Made by a program: the position numbers and the translations under genes. A DNA stretch of 64,000 bases from Himantopus leucocephalus (lineage: Eukaryota; Chordata; Aves; Charadriiformes; Recurvirostridae). The stretch spans positions 36,722,796-36,786,795 of the forward strand of contig RSEF01000003.1 of NCBI GenBank assembly GCA_003993805.1, given 5' to 3'. Below, in pieces: positions 22,201-35,507 of the stretch (position 1 is the stretch's first letter; every line of letters begins with the position of its first letter). Below the pieces are notes generated by a model. That model saw only the letters and a program-made list of their open reading frames with translations, ran no database searches and was not told where the DNA came from.

Positions 22201-25200
22201 AGGGGGAAAGGAGTGAAAAAATATTTTAAATGTAAAGAGGCTTAAGTTACTGCTGATACTGAAATGAATTTATTTACTTTGATTTTGTTCCAGTATGGAT
22301 TTTCATTACATGTCTTATTTTCTGGTTTTTTGGAGGTGTCCCTTATTATACTTGTCTTACTTTTCTCATTCTCTTTTCAAGTCTTCCTGGTGACACCTTG
22401 CTACAAAATTTTTCCTTGGAAGCACGTGTTTCCCCCATGTTTTAAAACATATGTAATACTAAAGTGAACCAAGCTACATTCAGCCTGGAGGCTGAAAGGA
22501 TAAATGGAGGAAGGTTAGTCATTTCCTTGGAAATGAGGTAGAAGACGAAGACAGGCAAAAAATAAGTAAAATAAAAAGTAAATTATATTTAGGCAAATTT
22601 ATATGACTTTTATTTGGCATGTGGGAGGATTTATGAATGGACCAATCAGAGTTTGAAAATCAGACTTTAAAGCCGGCTTCAAAAGTTACTACATTTTTTC
22701 CCCCTTTGGAAATATCTCCCAGAAAAGAAAATACCTTTCATCTTCTCCTTTCTATTTCCTTAAGGAAAGTTTGATTTGTTTAGGGAGAAAAACTACAGCT
22801 TTAGAACTAAATTTTAATTCTCGGCAGACTACTGAGCCAGGCTCTGTATGAAATTTGCCCTGAGAAGGACAAACCTGTGATTCAGAACCCTTCTCGCTTC
22901 TTTCCCCTCCAGAAAGAAATAGCAGTTCACTGCTGACCAGTGCCTGAAGTCACCCGGGATATCCCCCTTGCCATCCGTTACCTCAGCACTAGCCACCCTG
23001 GGTGCCAGCGGTGGAGTGTTTCGGACCCTCGTTCCCCACGGAGCGGCATGAGTGAGCAGCCCTGCCGATGCCTGCCTGTGTGCAGCTCGGGGCTGGGCAA
23101 TGTTGCCCACTGCATCGGCAGCATAGGAGCACGTTCAGTGTTTGGCAGAAGTTCTCCCCCGGCCCTTCTCCTCCATTTCAGTCCTGCTTTCCAAGTCACA
23201 AGGTGGACTTCATTAAAAGAGACAGAGAGAACAGAAAGAAGAAAATTTTTAAGGGGAAAGAAAGGTGAGCAAAGTAAGGCAAAGTACAGGTTTAGCAACC
23301 AAATCTAATAAAAAGTAGAGCTTCCACTAAACACCAGAAGGAAAGCAAAAGCACCTTTAAGTGTGCTGCAGTTTGAAGACATAAAAGCAATTTAGTGGAA
23401 CAAATCAAACCCTGGCAAGTACTTACCCACCTGTAAAGGCAGTAACAGAACCAGCAGCACCTGAAGGATTGCCTTTATTGTTTGAGGAATACGGCACCTC
23501 TTGTTAAGGAGCACACAGACAACAGGAATATGTTACAGGGAAATAGTTAGGAAAATCATCAGAGAAAAACAAATATTCAGTTACCTGCAAAAATATTTCA
23601 TAGTCATTTCTAGCTACATAACAAAAATACCTCTGTGGAAGTGAATTTCATGACAGTTAGTACCAAAGTAACTGGACTCTTCAGCATGCGATGGCTTTAT
23701 GGACATAACATCTGAATTTGAAGGTATGTTCACAGAACTATGCAATTACTGAAAGTGGTAAACAGCTTTTAGAAGGCATCGCCTTTATTCTCTACTGAAA
23801 GCATGAATGCAATGCAAAGTAAAACACTGAAAAAAAGAACAACAACAGACGGGGCTAATAATTATGCTCTTGCAGTCTTGAATACATAATTAAAATGAAG
23901 CAGCTTCTGCAGATTTAAGTTGAGGGGTTTTTTTACTCCATAAACCTTTTCCATTAAAGTTCCATTGATGTAACACTTTTAACGCCAGGTCATAGACCAA
24001 AGGTGAATGTTTCTGGGAAAGTTTCTAGAAAATCAGGCAGTCTACTTGAGCTATGAAGCACCAAGCTATATTTGCTTTGTTGAAAGTATCATGGCCCGGG
24101 TTTGCTTTCCGAGAACTCAAACACAGTTTGGTGTAATACTTCAAAGTTGTTGTGCAGTTAATCTTCAATGAGGATGAGTGCATGTGACATGTTTGGAAAG
24201 ATCCGTGCTAGAAATGAGAATGTGAGGCATGTATAAATTTGTTAACTTTTTAAGCTGCATCGGCTCACAGCAATACATATTATAAGATGTGCCAAGTGTT
24301 CTTGAAGGTTATAATACTTGCCAGGTACAGTTGTATTCTTCACGCTTATCAGTCCATCTGCTGATCTCTACATCAATTTTTACTTGTAGGCTAAAAGGGG
24401 ATCTTGCAATTTGTCATGCTATTTAGATATCTTCTGCAGGAAAGCTTGAGCTGGTTTTTTTAATCATACTGAAGTTTGCTCTTTTTGACATTACAAATGT
24501 GTAAATTCATGCTGGGATAAATATGACTCACAGAAAAGCAGGGTTCGACTGTCTGCTTCAGAAAAAAAGTAGTCTTAGTCTGTGAAAGATGTGATTCGGG
24601 GCATCTAGCAGATGAGGTAGGAATTTTCTAACTATGCCTTTTTGTCTGACAATGTTGATTCACTGATATCAAACTAGTTGATGTCAAAAGATTATTTCAC
24701 TTTGTTTTTGCCTAGTAAAAATGAAAATAAAAAGAAATTGGTAAATCTAATATTTTCTACATTAAAATCTCCATCTTGAATCGACATGTCATTTTTTTAA
24801 AAAAGTTTAAGCTAAAAATGAAACTCAAAACCCAATCCCAATCAAAGATTTTTGCCTCTAAGTGATTTTCTGAGGCTTGGGCTTAGCTTGATGTTGTATG
24901 GAGACAGCTTTCTAAATCTCTCTTGCTTTTCTTTTTTTTTTTTTTCCTAGTGGGAAACCAATTTTTCACTCAACTGTAATTGTGATATTTTGTTCTTAAT
25001 TAGGTGTAACGTGAAAAAAAATTTATCAAATATTAAGTTATTGGACTGTGATGGGAGAATAATAGATGAAACCATATAGACCTATGTAGCTTTCAGTAAC
25101 TCTCTAGCTACCTATCTCAGTTTGGAACTCGGAGCCTGAGAACAGTATTTTAACACTGAGCTTCACATCAAGAAATTAAAACAGAACTTGCAGGTTATTT

Positions 25201-25244
25201 TGAAAGGAGGAGATCTTTAGGGTAAAAACCCAAAGGCAAGTAAT

Positions 25245-25264
25245 NCCTTTTTTTTTTTTTTTTT
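25245..25264 (+). repeat. N followed by poly-T homopolymer
   Basis: A lone N at 25245 precedes CC and then 17 T (25248-25264). Unlike the Ns in the first 15 kb there is no flanking duplication. The N most likely marks unresolved homopolymer sequence. Confidence 0.85.
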
Positions 25265-27081
25265 AATTATCCCCCCTTATACTAGCCCATTTCTTCATTG
25301 CTTTTTCTGAAGGTACAAAAGATAGGAAGGTATTAATCTCTCTGCTACGGCTGCCAACCTGAACACCAGCTATGACTCCCCATGGATTTCTCCCCTCTTT
25401 AAAGTCTCACTTTCATCACTTTAGGTGTAGTTTGCCCAGTTGTGTCCCAGTTTCCAAAGCCTCACAGCCCCTCAGCCTCCATAGCTCCACACCTTCTCAC
25501 AATATGCCCATATTTCTCCCAGAGCTCATCCCTGGTAGAGACCCTACCCCCTGCCTGCTCAGCTCCCCATGTCTCCCACCAGCAGGTACGCAGTGGGGGC
25601 TGGTCCTGTGCAGTCAAGGGGACTCCAGCTGCCACGGGAGGCTGAGGTGTCCCCATGTTCTTCTCGCTTTGGACACTAGCAATGATGTGAGCTGGCCAGG
25701 CTTTGGCACCTCTGCCAGGTGTTGCAAAATTGCCTGAGTCTTACTGGGGGAAGGCAATGGAAAGTGGGTGAAGGTGCCTGAGTGGTGAGATTGCTTGTGA
25801 TTTGCTTCGTTTGGTCAAACACGAATCTCCCTCCTCTTTGCATGCAACAAAGCATGTCTCCCAATTGGCAGGGAGGGATATCCCCTTCGTACAGTTTTCT
25901 CTGAGACTGGGAGAGCAGGACTTTGTTTCCTTAGACATCCCGGGTTTCTTTGCTGTGCTCACACACTCGCTCACTGGCTGTGGCTGCACTGCTGGTAGGT
26001 CATTCCAGTGCTCACCCTCCCCATAGCTGCTTCCCATTATTTCACTGCTTTGAGCAAAAAAATTGCTCAGAGCTTTTGTGTGTCCCCCAGGGGATCCTAT
26101 CTTCCTCTCCTACCCCATAGTCTGGGAAGGGCCTGTGACCAAGATGTCTGCGCAAGCCCTGGCTTGCGTGCCTGCCTCGCAGCGTTCCTTCATCCAGGGC
26201 AGTTACACAAGCTTGTCTGCATGCAGCTGTCGAGAAAAATCTAAATCTGCAAGTCTTTGTCTGCAAGGTTTGGGAGCTGCAGGCATCCCATCACTTTTGA
26301 TCAGCCCGCCAGAGTTGTTTAATCATTCCTTTTTTACAGAGGGTTATATCTATGTGGTACTTTTCAAGTAGATGTCAGCTAGGTTTGCTCACTCTCCAAG
26401 CTGACTTGCAGCATGAAGATGTGGTTGGTGGCATGCCCAGCCCAACTGAGGAGCTGGGTCGTGGTCACCATGAAGATATTTGGCCCCTCAATGGGACTCT
26501 CCGTGTCACCCTCAGCACTTTGTTCCCATCTCTCAGCTTGGAATGTGGATGGAGGCCACTCTGTCAGCCCTCACATTGCCATGGTGGTTGGCTACCTTTC
26601 AGCAGAGCAGAGTGGTGATGCCTGGGCACTTGGGACAGCTGGAGCACAGCTTCAGTTAGCGCTGACTTGGGAAGTTGGTTTCAATGGTCTGGCTGGGCTC
26701 CTTATGTACAGGTGCTCTGCATCCATGGAAGAGTCTTTGAAAATCAGAGTCCGTTGCCCACATCTGGGTGCAGTTCTGGCTTGACACCACAGCGTCTAGC
26801 GTGATCACAATGGCTTTCAGGAGCCTCAGGTCCCTATTTTAGCTTTGTAATCACAGTCTGGTCCTTGAAGAAGTCTGGTCCTCTAATCCTCATGCTTAGA
26901 TTTTTGGCCTGAGTCATCTTCAGCTCCAAACTTCCTCAAAATTTGACCTATTTCTTTTCACATTAATGTGACTCTGTGGACATGTCTAGTTTCTGCAGGC
27001 ATCACTATGTTCTTTTAAAAACTGACAAATCTGCAAACACTATATGCTGAATAATGCTTTCTTTTATGCTACGCTACTAGG

Positions 27082-27113
27082 AGGTTTAAACTTGTCTGAA
27101 ATGGTTTAAACCT
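27082..27113. repeat. Inverted repeat, 10-bp perfect arms (AGGTTTAAAC)
   Basis: AGGTTTAAAC at 27082-27091 is matched by its reverse complement GTTTAAACCT at 27104-27113, with a 12-base spacer. Each arm contains the palindrome GTTTAAAC. No function is evident. Confidence 0.8.
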
Positions 27114-28122
27114 TTGATACATTGTTTGACTCTAGAAAGAGAAGGAAATTGGCAGTTACTCATGATTTAGTTTAATCCTCTTACCTGTGTTTTTTTCCAT
27201 TTAACAATTGGATAGCACAGTTGAAAAAAAAAAATCTTTACTAGAATGTTCACTCCTTTTAAATCACTTTGGTGTTCCAAGTCATAAAACTCCTGCAAAC
27301 TGTAATAAATTTCAGTTCCTCAGAGTAAGTGGCACTGTCTAGTGTAGTGTTAAAAAATGCAAAATAAGCAAATATTCAGCCAGCTAATAGTGCAGAAACT
27401 TTGGCTTTAAAAGTAACAGTAGAAGAAGCACTCACTTGCACTGATCCAGGCTAAAATGATCCTTTGTTCTTTAGTATTCCTTGTCAGTTTGATTTTTCTT
27501 TTCCTTCACTAACAATCAACAATATTCTGATACCCTAAAACCCTGAAATGTGTTTTCCCTATTTAATATTACATAAAGAGTATATTCTAAAGGTCATAAA
27601 TTATTATTTTATGGATAAATATTCACCCTCTGTCTGTCTTCATAATCTGCCTGATTTTATAGTGCTGGCGTATCTGCACCAGAAAATACATTCACCTGAG
27701 CTTTGTAGTTATTCTTCTTTTGAATGAGGTCTCAGAAGAAGAACAGGTATAGCCTTTTGTGAAGAGCTCCTCACGACCCCATGAGAAGACTTCTATCTGC
27801 TTTTATTTAAAAGGGCAAGTCTTACAACAGCGACAACTGAGATGTTCAATTACTTGATGATCAGTTTACTTAATTTCTGACCTGCTTAATGCTATTAAGC
27901 ATTAGGTAGGGGACTGCAGAGAAGGTTCCCTTCAAAACTCAGACCCAGGTGGAGCTGTGCATGGGATGTGTTGCCTACGGTTCAGCTGGAAGGTAGCACC
28001 ACAAGACCGTGTGTTCAATTCAAAGGGAATCCCTGGTGCTTTCAGCCTATCGTCAATATCACGAAGCCTTTGGGAATCACAAACGCTGCTTCTTTCAACA
28101 TTATTTTGATGGACAGAAAATT

Positions 28123-28180
28123 ATTCTAGGATGTAAACACATTCTAGGATGTAAAACTGTTCTAGTATGTATTTGTAAAC
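28123..28180 (+). repeat. Short tandem repeat built on TTCTAGGATGTA
   Basis: Three consecutive units of about 18-21 bp begin with TTCTAGGATGTA, TTCTAGGATGTA and TTCTAGTATGTA. They fall at the end of a 62-codon plus-strand open frame, which the repeat helps to keep open. It is a small local duplication. Confidence 0.75.
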
Positions 28181-30835
28181 TATTGTATGTATCTTAACTC
28201 TATTGCTTTGCTCAGATGCCCTAAGGTTGCTGCAGAATTTTAGTAAGGAAAAGGCATTTTAAATCTGTTTTTCTTCTGTCCCATGACACTGTTATTCCTT
28301 TCTTATAATACAGTAAAAGTATCTGGGACCCAGAGGCGCCTTGTCAGAGGAAGAAGCTGCAAAGTCATAAATAAAGTGCAGCACCAAGTTGTTGGTGAGA
28401 GTAACTACCTTAGCTCCTCTGTCATTGAGAAGAATCTTTGAGGACTACCAGTGTCATCAGGGCTTTATTCATACCAGACAGTAAATACCCGAGGACCTGG
28501 TCTGGTACGTAATGCAGCCTGAAGCTAAGTCAAAAGTCCCTTCAGGCGGTGGACTTTTTCAGGATCTTTTCTGTTTTTACATGATTTTTTGTTCCTTTGT
28601 GAGCTGCAGTCCTTGGTTATGTTTAAGCCGAGGGCAGGTGCATTAAACGGTGTGCTCTGCAGCCCTGGTGCCTGGCTTGCCTGCACAGGGAGGTAGCAGC
28701 TCTGTCCCACCTGCCTGCCTGAGCCTCCCCCTCCTCAGCCCCCTTGCCTTGGGACCAGGACGAGGCGGAAGCGGAGAGTGGTGCTGCTGGACAAGGGATT
28801 TCAGATCATTCCTGAAGTGACTGGTCAGGTATAGTCTTTGAGAATACGCACAACTCCCAGATCATCTCATTGCCATGAATTTAGAAGGAATACCAAAAGC
28901 AGGATGCATTAAAGGCTTGAGTTTAGTTAATATCTCTCATAAAAATCTAGGCAGGCTCCTGAAGTTCTGAAGTTCATTGTGTCTGTGTTTCCACTTTCTA
29001 CCGATTTATCCAGAGAACACTTTTGATTTTATTGCAGAATAAATGTAATTATTGGGAAGAAAGCATATGTTATTATGTTGGTTAAAGCTTAGCATCCATC
29101 CATACACTGACAGAACAAAATGCTTTTTAAATTTGCTCTCTACAGAAAATCCAGAGGCAGGTGCAACTAAGACAAGGCTGGGACTCTCCTCTAATTAGCA
29201 GAGCAATTAGGGATATGGGACTTATGAAAGTCATATAAACTATAAATATACAAGAACATTAATTAATACTAAACTAATTGAGACATTCTTGAAGGATACA
29301 AATGAGGGTTGTTGAGATACCTAGCAGAGATCAAGCTCTCCATTTAAAAAATATGCAAATGGTCAAAAGACATGACTTTGGAGATATGACCACTCTGCCT
29401 TTTCAGGTGACACAATTTCAGCAACCTTTGTTCACAAAAGCTGTAAGTTGTTAGCAACACCCTCTACAGAAAAAGTAGAAAGAAGACTCTGGCTAGTCTA
29501 AAATTGAACAGGGTACGAAATGTATGAATAAAGTTGATTGATAGAAACTTTTTGAGCCCAGTTTCTCAGGCTAAGAGTCCAACTCTGTTTGCTCCTTACT
29601 CTGCCACATTATTTTTTTGTTTAATGAAAAAGCATTGTATTAACATACGTAATGCAATGTGTAATTCTTCATGGAAAACAAACAGGAATCAGTCTGAAAT
29701 AGTTTGCATACAATTTGGCAATGCTTTATTTTCATTCCTCAAAACTGTTTAGCATTTGTTCCTCTTGGGCAAAACATTTTTGACTGCATAACTGCTAAGT
29801 GTTTATCAGTAATAAAATAAACAGCACAGGTGATTGAGTGGGTTTATCTTACAATTAGGGATAAAATTCTGCCTTTATGGAAAAAGGTCCCCTTTCTCTC
29901 CCTGCTTGCAGTTAATCTGAATTTCCATTCTCCTGCAGCGCAACAGCGCAGTTAGAGCACTATTCTACATGTGGTACTGAGGGGCTGATTCAAACACGGT
30001 CTCCAACCTGATCCAGCTGCTGACCACAATACCAAAACAGCCTCCCACTCAGCCACATTGCCCTGTTGTTCCTTGGCCCTCAAGCTGATTAAAAGGGTTC
30101 TTCAATACTTGCTCATCAAAATGCCCACCGACTCCAACCAGTGCTTTCGGTTTATACAAAGGGTTTGAGGTCATGCCACAGAGCTGCAGCATCCTGAAAC
30201 ACTATTAACAGAGTACTCTAATTGCTGAGAGAACACATGCCATTAGACTTTTTAAAGTACAACAACAAATTGTCAAGCAAAATGGGCCAATATCATTCAT
30301 TTTTTAATGGGAAGGTGAGGACAGGAATTTTGTAGCTCAGTGATTACAGTTATGTAAATAATTAGAATTGCAAAGTTTCCCCCTCATCCTTCCAAAGTAC
30401 TGTGCCTTTTTAACTGTGCCCCTTTTCTTTTCTATATATTTCTTCACTTTGCCAGAAAAGGTAATATCATTGAAAGTCAACACTTTGCAGCTTCTTAGTA
30501 CTCAAATAAGGAAAGACAAAATTCAGGATCCCTTATTTTTGCCTGATGCAATGCAGAAGTTGACATTGCATCAGATGGTGCTGTTATAAAGCCAAGGAAC
30601 ATGGCAAAAATATGAATAGGCACAGTTTGCAATATTTCTAGTGGGTTTCTGATGTATGTAGTTACGTGAAAATCTTACACAATTGTGGGCTGTCTGCCTG
30701 GGGAATACTTGGTCAGTAGTGCCTATCAGGTAGGAACTAAGTAAGTGTGAAAGTTTTCAAGTGCTTGGAAAAATTATGAATGTTTTGTTCAGATGCCATA
30801 GCATTAATTAGATTTCCTGGCAATACCTGTAGTAT

Positions 30836-30895
30836 TGGTTGGACTCAATGACCTTAAAAGTCTTTTCCAAGCTAAATGATGCTACGATTCTATTA
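30836..30895 (+). mobile_element. CR1 LINE 3' tail fragment
   Basis: The sequence GGTTGGACTCAATGACCTTA, followed by a TCTTTTCCAAGCTAAATGAT block and then ACGATTCTATT, is the typical 3' end of avian CR1 elements. Only about 60 bp are recognisable, ending in a single imperfect copy of the terminal octamer. It is a severely 5'-truncated, mildly diverged copy in plus orientation. Confidence 0.85.
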
Positions 30896-31660
30896 GTGAA
30901 TTTGCAAAATCTTAACAGTGGCCTGCATCATTTGGACAAGAACACCTAAACCAAACCCGTCTGAGGTAGAAAATCTGCATTTTGCACATAGCATACACTG
31001 CGGAGAAAGACTGAGCATAAAATATCCCTGTCAGGTACTTCATAAATAATCCTTGGTTATCTCATGTGTTTGCTTGTAATGTGCTTACTACTAATAAGCT
31101 TGGTTCCTGAGGATGTATTAAAGACAAGGAAGGAAGAATATTCTTCTGGATACATGCTAGAAAAAATCCCATGAAACGAAAATTACTATCTCTGAGTGTA
31201 ACTATGATACAGGACCTCCGACTCTGGAGACACCAAGCAGTTGTTGAAGAGTAATCCTATTACATGGGTATAGCCCCAATCCCTCCCTGGGCAGCCCTAT
31301 GTATGACCAAAGGGAACTTGGAAGAGGTAATAATGACTTTTCCAACACATTTGTTTTCCTGGGGGAAGATGGAAACACTGCCAGGCAGAATGGTTCTTGT
31401 GTGCCAGTCACGTGGACTGGGGAAACAGCACCCAGCTGGGCACTTGCAGGGACCATGAGCTGTGTTCTTGGGCTGAAGCACTACCATATTTACCTTGCTC
31501 ACAGTAATGTTACAGCAGTGTAAACCATATGGGAATGTAGCCCAGAATTATTGTTCCATTTCAGAGGTTTAAGCTCTGGCTCTTTTACCGGGCTTTCCCC
31601 ACAAGGAATTTAACTGATAACTTCAGTCCAAAACTTTGTATTCAAATGTAGATGAACTAA

Positions 31661-31687
31661 ATGCGTGTGTGTGTGTGTATGTGTGCA
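31661..31687 (+). repeat. (TG)n microsatellite, alternating purine-pyrimidine
   Basis: A 27-bp alternating tract made mainly of TG repeats, with one CG step near its start and one TA interruption. It is a short dinucleotide microsatellite. Confidence 0.85.
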
Positions 31688-33369
31688 GTCAAGATTATTC
31701 ACAGCTTATTAAAGGTAGCAATGTCTTGTTTTTTAAATTGTAAACTTCATTAAATCCTAGGTGTGGTTTCTGTAAGAACTAGGTGACCAACCACATTAGC
31801 AGTCTCTGGGGACAGCTTCAGAGCACAGCATAGCTGGAGATGTATTTGTGCAGAATATTCCACCCACATCTGCAAATCAAAAACACATTTACAAAATCTG
31901 AAGTAAGAGTAATTCACTATTTGAAAAATGGGCTAAATCTCCAAGAATATTTATTTGTAACTTGAAATTAAATCTGCTGTAGATGGTATTCATCTAACAT
32001 GGATGAAATTATTGATTTAAATATCAAGGAAAAAAAATCAAGTCAGATAAAGTGCTTTATTGCTTTGGAGGACAGAAAGGTGAAGCTGAATATCATTAAA
32101 GTTATTTTCTTTTTAAAGAGGCGTTATAGCCTGCATTAGGCGCTCTCTAAGTTTTGTTTGTGGAGAACCACTTTACAGGTGGGACAACAGACCACAGGCT
32201 GAAAAGCAAAATGTATCTGAGCCAAGGACCAGCCTGCACCTGGCACAGGGTGCTTTGGGGCTCCCAGGTCCCAGGCTGATGCCTATGGAGGGGGCACATT
32301 GCTAGAAGCGGCTCTGCAGCCCTTGTCTCCTTATCAGTCAATGATTTCTGTAAGGAACACCCATGACTAAAATCTTTTACGGGCCACCCAGAAAGGCACT
32401 GTGGTCACCAGTGACCTGACTGCAGGGCTGTCTGGTATACAGCATGGCTATTACTTCAGTCATGTTTTTCAGAAGCAAACTGTGATTCAGAGGGGCTTTT
32501 CTTTTTTGTGTATTCACTCTGTCAAAATCAAGACATCACAAGCAAAAGGTGGCATGTGAAAACTGTGGTCTTAAAATCAGACAGCAAGAATTGCTTCGAG
32601 CCAGTTGTGGAAATTCTCAACCCCACTACTCTGTTTTTCTTCCAGGCACAGGTACTTACTGACCCCAGAGGCAGTGCCAGAAATCACAAATCCATATTCC
32701 CGTTTAATTCTCAAATGTTTCCCATTGTGAGCTACCTTTTCATTCCAGTGAGAATTATACGACTAAAGCAGTTGCATTTCTATCAAAATGTTTTTCGTAT
32801 CTTTTAAATGTTGCCAGGTTAACAAAATCTATGATTGGCGAGACAAACGTATGCCTTGAAAAGAATAAACATGTTTTTGGAGAAACAGCATAGTAAGTCA
32901 GGCTTCTCTACAGTGTGTTGTATAGCACAATCACTCACTTCATGTTTCTGTAGGATTTCCAGGGATTTAAAACCAAATTTAATTTTAGTTTGGCACCAAT
33001 GAACTCCAATACCAGACATCATACAAGCAGTGATCATGAAAACAAATGAAGCTCTATGGTTAAATGGAGATTGAGTAATAAATTTAAGAGACAGAAATTC
33101 GTACAGGCTGCTATACATATGCGTTTCCTTGGGTAGGTGCCTGAGATATATTAATGGGTGATTGTTAAAATGAGGGAGCCTGGAAACTTCTCTGATCTTC
33201 GAAACAAAAACAACAACAAAATCCATCAGAAAACAAAAAAAATAAGGTAATTCATACATTGAGGACGGGAAAGGGATAAGCAGTACATTGTTTGTGAATT
33301 TCCAGTGCAAACAGGTCAGCTTTTCTTTCTCTCGCAGCCCTCCCTTCTCCCTTTCACTTCTAAGTGACT

Positions 33370-33990
33370 TGAAAGGCCTGTTTACGACCACTGCATTGAT
33401 TTCCTTTCCTCTGACTCATTGCAATCTGGCTCCAGTCCTCCCCATTCAAACTAATTCACCAAGGTCTCAAATGACCTCTTTCTGGCTAACACGGGAATCT
33501 CTGTGTCCTCTTTGACCTTCCTGTCTAATCCGATACCCTTGATCACTCTTTTCTTGCTTGGCTTTTGTGGCAGTACCCCCTTGTGGCTCTCCGTCTACCT
33601 TCTTTATTGCTCTTTCAGCATCTTTTAGAGCAGCTCCTTCTCCCTTCTCCATGGGGCTCTCTCAAAGCCACTACAGACTCCTGTTTTCTCATTGTACCCT
33701 TTTTTTCTCTTGTTTTCTGCTATTATTCCCAGGCTGAATATTTTCACCTCCCTGTCCTGTCCGTTTCTGTTCCATTCTGTGAGTTGAATTGATGGTTTGG
33801 TGTATTCGTGATGATTCCTTGTCACCCGAAGCTAAAAAGATCACAGGTAATTCTTTAATTTGAACCTGTCACTCTTCCTCCTCTGCCCATTGCTGTTGAC
33901 AGCTTCACCATTCCCCTTCAGCTTTTAAACTCAGGGTCAGTTTTGACATTCCCTTGCATGTTCCTGTGCGCTTAGATAATCATGGCAGGC
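33370..33990 (+). mobile_element. Ancient L2/CR1-clade LINE ORF2 relic
   Basis: The plus strand carries a decayed reverse-transcriptase region of the L2 type. From 33422 one frame reads QSG...HSN-stop-FTKVSNDLFLA, then LITLFLLGFCGSTPLWLSVYL. This parallels the L2 family pattern of QSGF..HSTETALTKV.NDLLLA followed by the LGF...LSWF.SYL block. Further on, about 33860-33960 resembles the L2 coding segment around the LGV.LDSS block (here LRVSFDIPL). Stops and frame changes show that it is long dead. The edges are soft, and weaker similarity may continue to about 34500. The assignment comes from remembered family patterns, not an alignment. Confidence 0.55.
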
Positions 33991-35484
33991 TTGATGCAAG
34001 ACCTGTGAGAATTAGGGGAATCCTTCTGTTATGGTCACAAAAGTTTAGGCAAAGCTCTAAATAGCATCTTTCCCCCTTTCCATCTTTTAAAAATACTACC
34101 CTGGATTTCTTCTCCAAGATCCATACCTTCGCCACATATGTGGCAATTTTGTCTTCTCTGGACAATGCTCTTCAAATATTTAATAGTTCTCAAAAGCACC
34201 TCTCTGATATTCTCTTATCAGAACTGTCCTTCTGGGTTGTTCAGGGTTACGCCCAGCCAGCTGACGGACCAGTTTTTCAATCACCATAGTGCCATGGACT
34301 TGACAGTTCAAATCAGTTAAGGTAAATTTCTGGGTTTTGTCATCCTTTGAAACCTGAGATTACATTTTTCTGTGCCCTTTGCCCTGTCAGAAGTGATGGG
34401 CTGGAAGTCCTGTCAGTGTCTTTCACAGCTTGGCCTGGCATCACAGAATGCCAGTTGTTTTACTCCCTTTTACACAGAAACTCCCTAAATCCCCTCTTCT
34501 CTCATCAGACAAAGAGTTATCAGGGAGGAAGCAAGTCTCCAAAAGAGTCTTCCTCTGAGGACTTCACTATAAGCCTTTTGGGCCAGACAACTCTATATAG
34601 CAGATAATCATACAAAATAGGGATGGCACTAAGCTCCGCATTTTAGGTTTTAATCTAGCTGCAGACATCAAAAATCCTTGAATTCAGAGGTGGTTTTAAT
34701 GGTCTGGACCTCCATGAAGTGAGTGGTCATATATTTAAGATAGTGACTCCTGTCCCAAAGGGGTATAAGTATTTGTTACCCTTTCTATACACAAGTCAAT
34801 ATTTTTGATTAAAATAAATACTGTATGTGAAAATTTTAGCACATCCCAGAGCTAAAAAGTATATCTTTCAAAAATGTGCCTGTTGGGATTTTTGTGTGTA
34901 ATTTTTGAGCAAATTAAAGACTATACTAATTTAGGTTGAAGTACCTGAAAAAGACTTCCAAGACAAATGCTCCTCAGAGACTTTTGGCTTGCACTTACAG
35001 CACTGGAAGGCAAAGTAAAGAATCTTCCTTCTAACAACTGGGTGCAAACAAGTCACTGGATATTTAAAAGATCAGCCCTTGGGATCAATATAATTAGTAC
35101 CTTTCTGTAACAGAATTCACTCTGTGGTGACTTTCCCTCTTGTAGACTTACATCCACTTTTTTGTTTGTGGTTACCCACACCTTAGCAATTTTTGTTTCC
35201 AAAAGGTGCCCACTGAATTCCCATGGAGAAATTCATTGGCTGAACTATGATCTCATTTCCCTTGGCATGCCACAGCACCAGACACATCGTGTTTTCATTG
35301 CTGCAACCTAATTCCCCAAAGTACAGCAGCTGGAAGATGCTGCCAGGAAAAATGTGACAACCGTAGCATAACTTACCAAAAGCCAGCAGTGACATGAGTA
35401 TTGAAATATACCACCTAGGTTAACTGATACCACACAGCCCTGTTCTAAGGGAAACTCCTTTTTAGATGACTCACGTTAGTCTTT

Positions 35485-35507
35485 NTTTTTTTTTTTTTTT
35501 TTTTTTT
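35485..35507 (+). repeat. N followed by T22 homopolymer
   Basis: A single N at 35485 is followed by 22 T. No flanking duplication is present. The N most likely stands for unresolved homopolymer length. Confidence 0.85.

Larger units (their letters stand above)
19381..29406. other. Single-copy DNA with GC-richer patches, no confident gene
   Basis: AT-rich DNA alternates with GC-richer patches at roughly 22930-23180, 25440-26760 and 28640-28800. Most of the longer open frames (78-123 codons) lie in those patches on both strands and have no recognisable domains. At 21210-21640 both strands are open for over 100 codons in overlapping frames, with no family assignment. Single-base homopolymers include T14 at 24932-24945 and T17 after an N at 25245. 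I could not identify any known repeat family or RNA gene. Confidence 0.45.
29443..33369. other. AT-rich single-copy DNA with one CR1 tail
   Basis: Apart from the CR1 tail at 30836-30895 and the TG repeat at 31661-31687, nothing is recognised. The longest open frame of the window (190 codons, minus, 32819-33391) lies mostly here. Its translation shows no domain or repeat pattern that I know. Confidence 0.5.

Noticed and set aside
22940..23308. 122- and 106-codon frames on opposite strands
   Set aside because: Same GC-patch effect. No coherent protein family or splice structure.
26413..26784. 123-codon plus-strand frame in a GC-richer patch
   Set aside because: GC-richer sequence has few stops, no recognised domain, and overlapping frames are open too.
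32819..33391. 190-codon minus-strand open frame, the longest in the window
   Set aside because: No domain, signal peptide, family motif or splice support. Roughly one frame near this length is not surprising across six frames of 64 kb AT-rich DNA.
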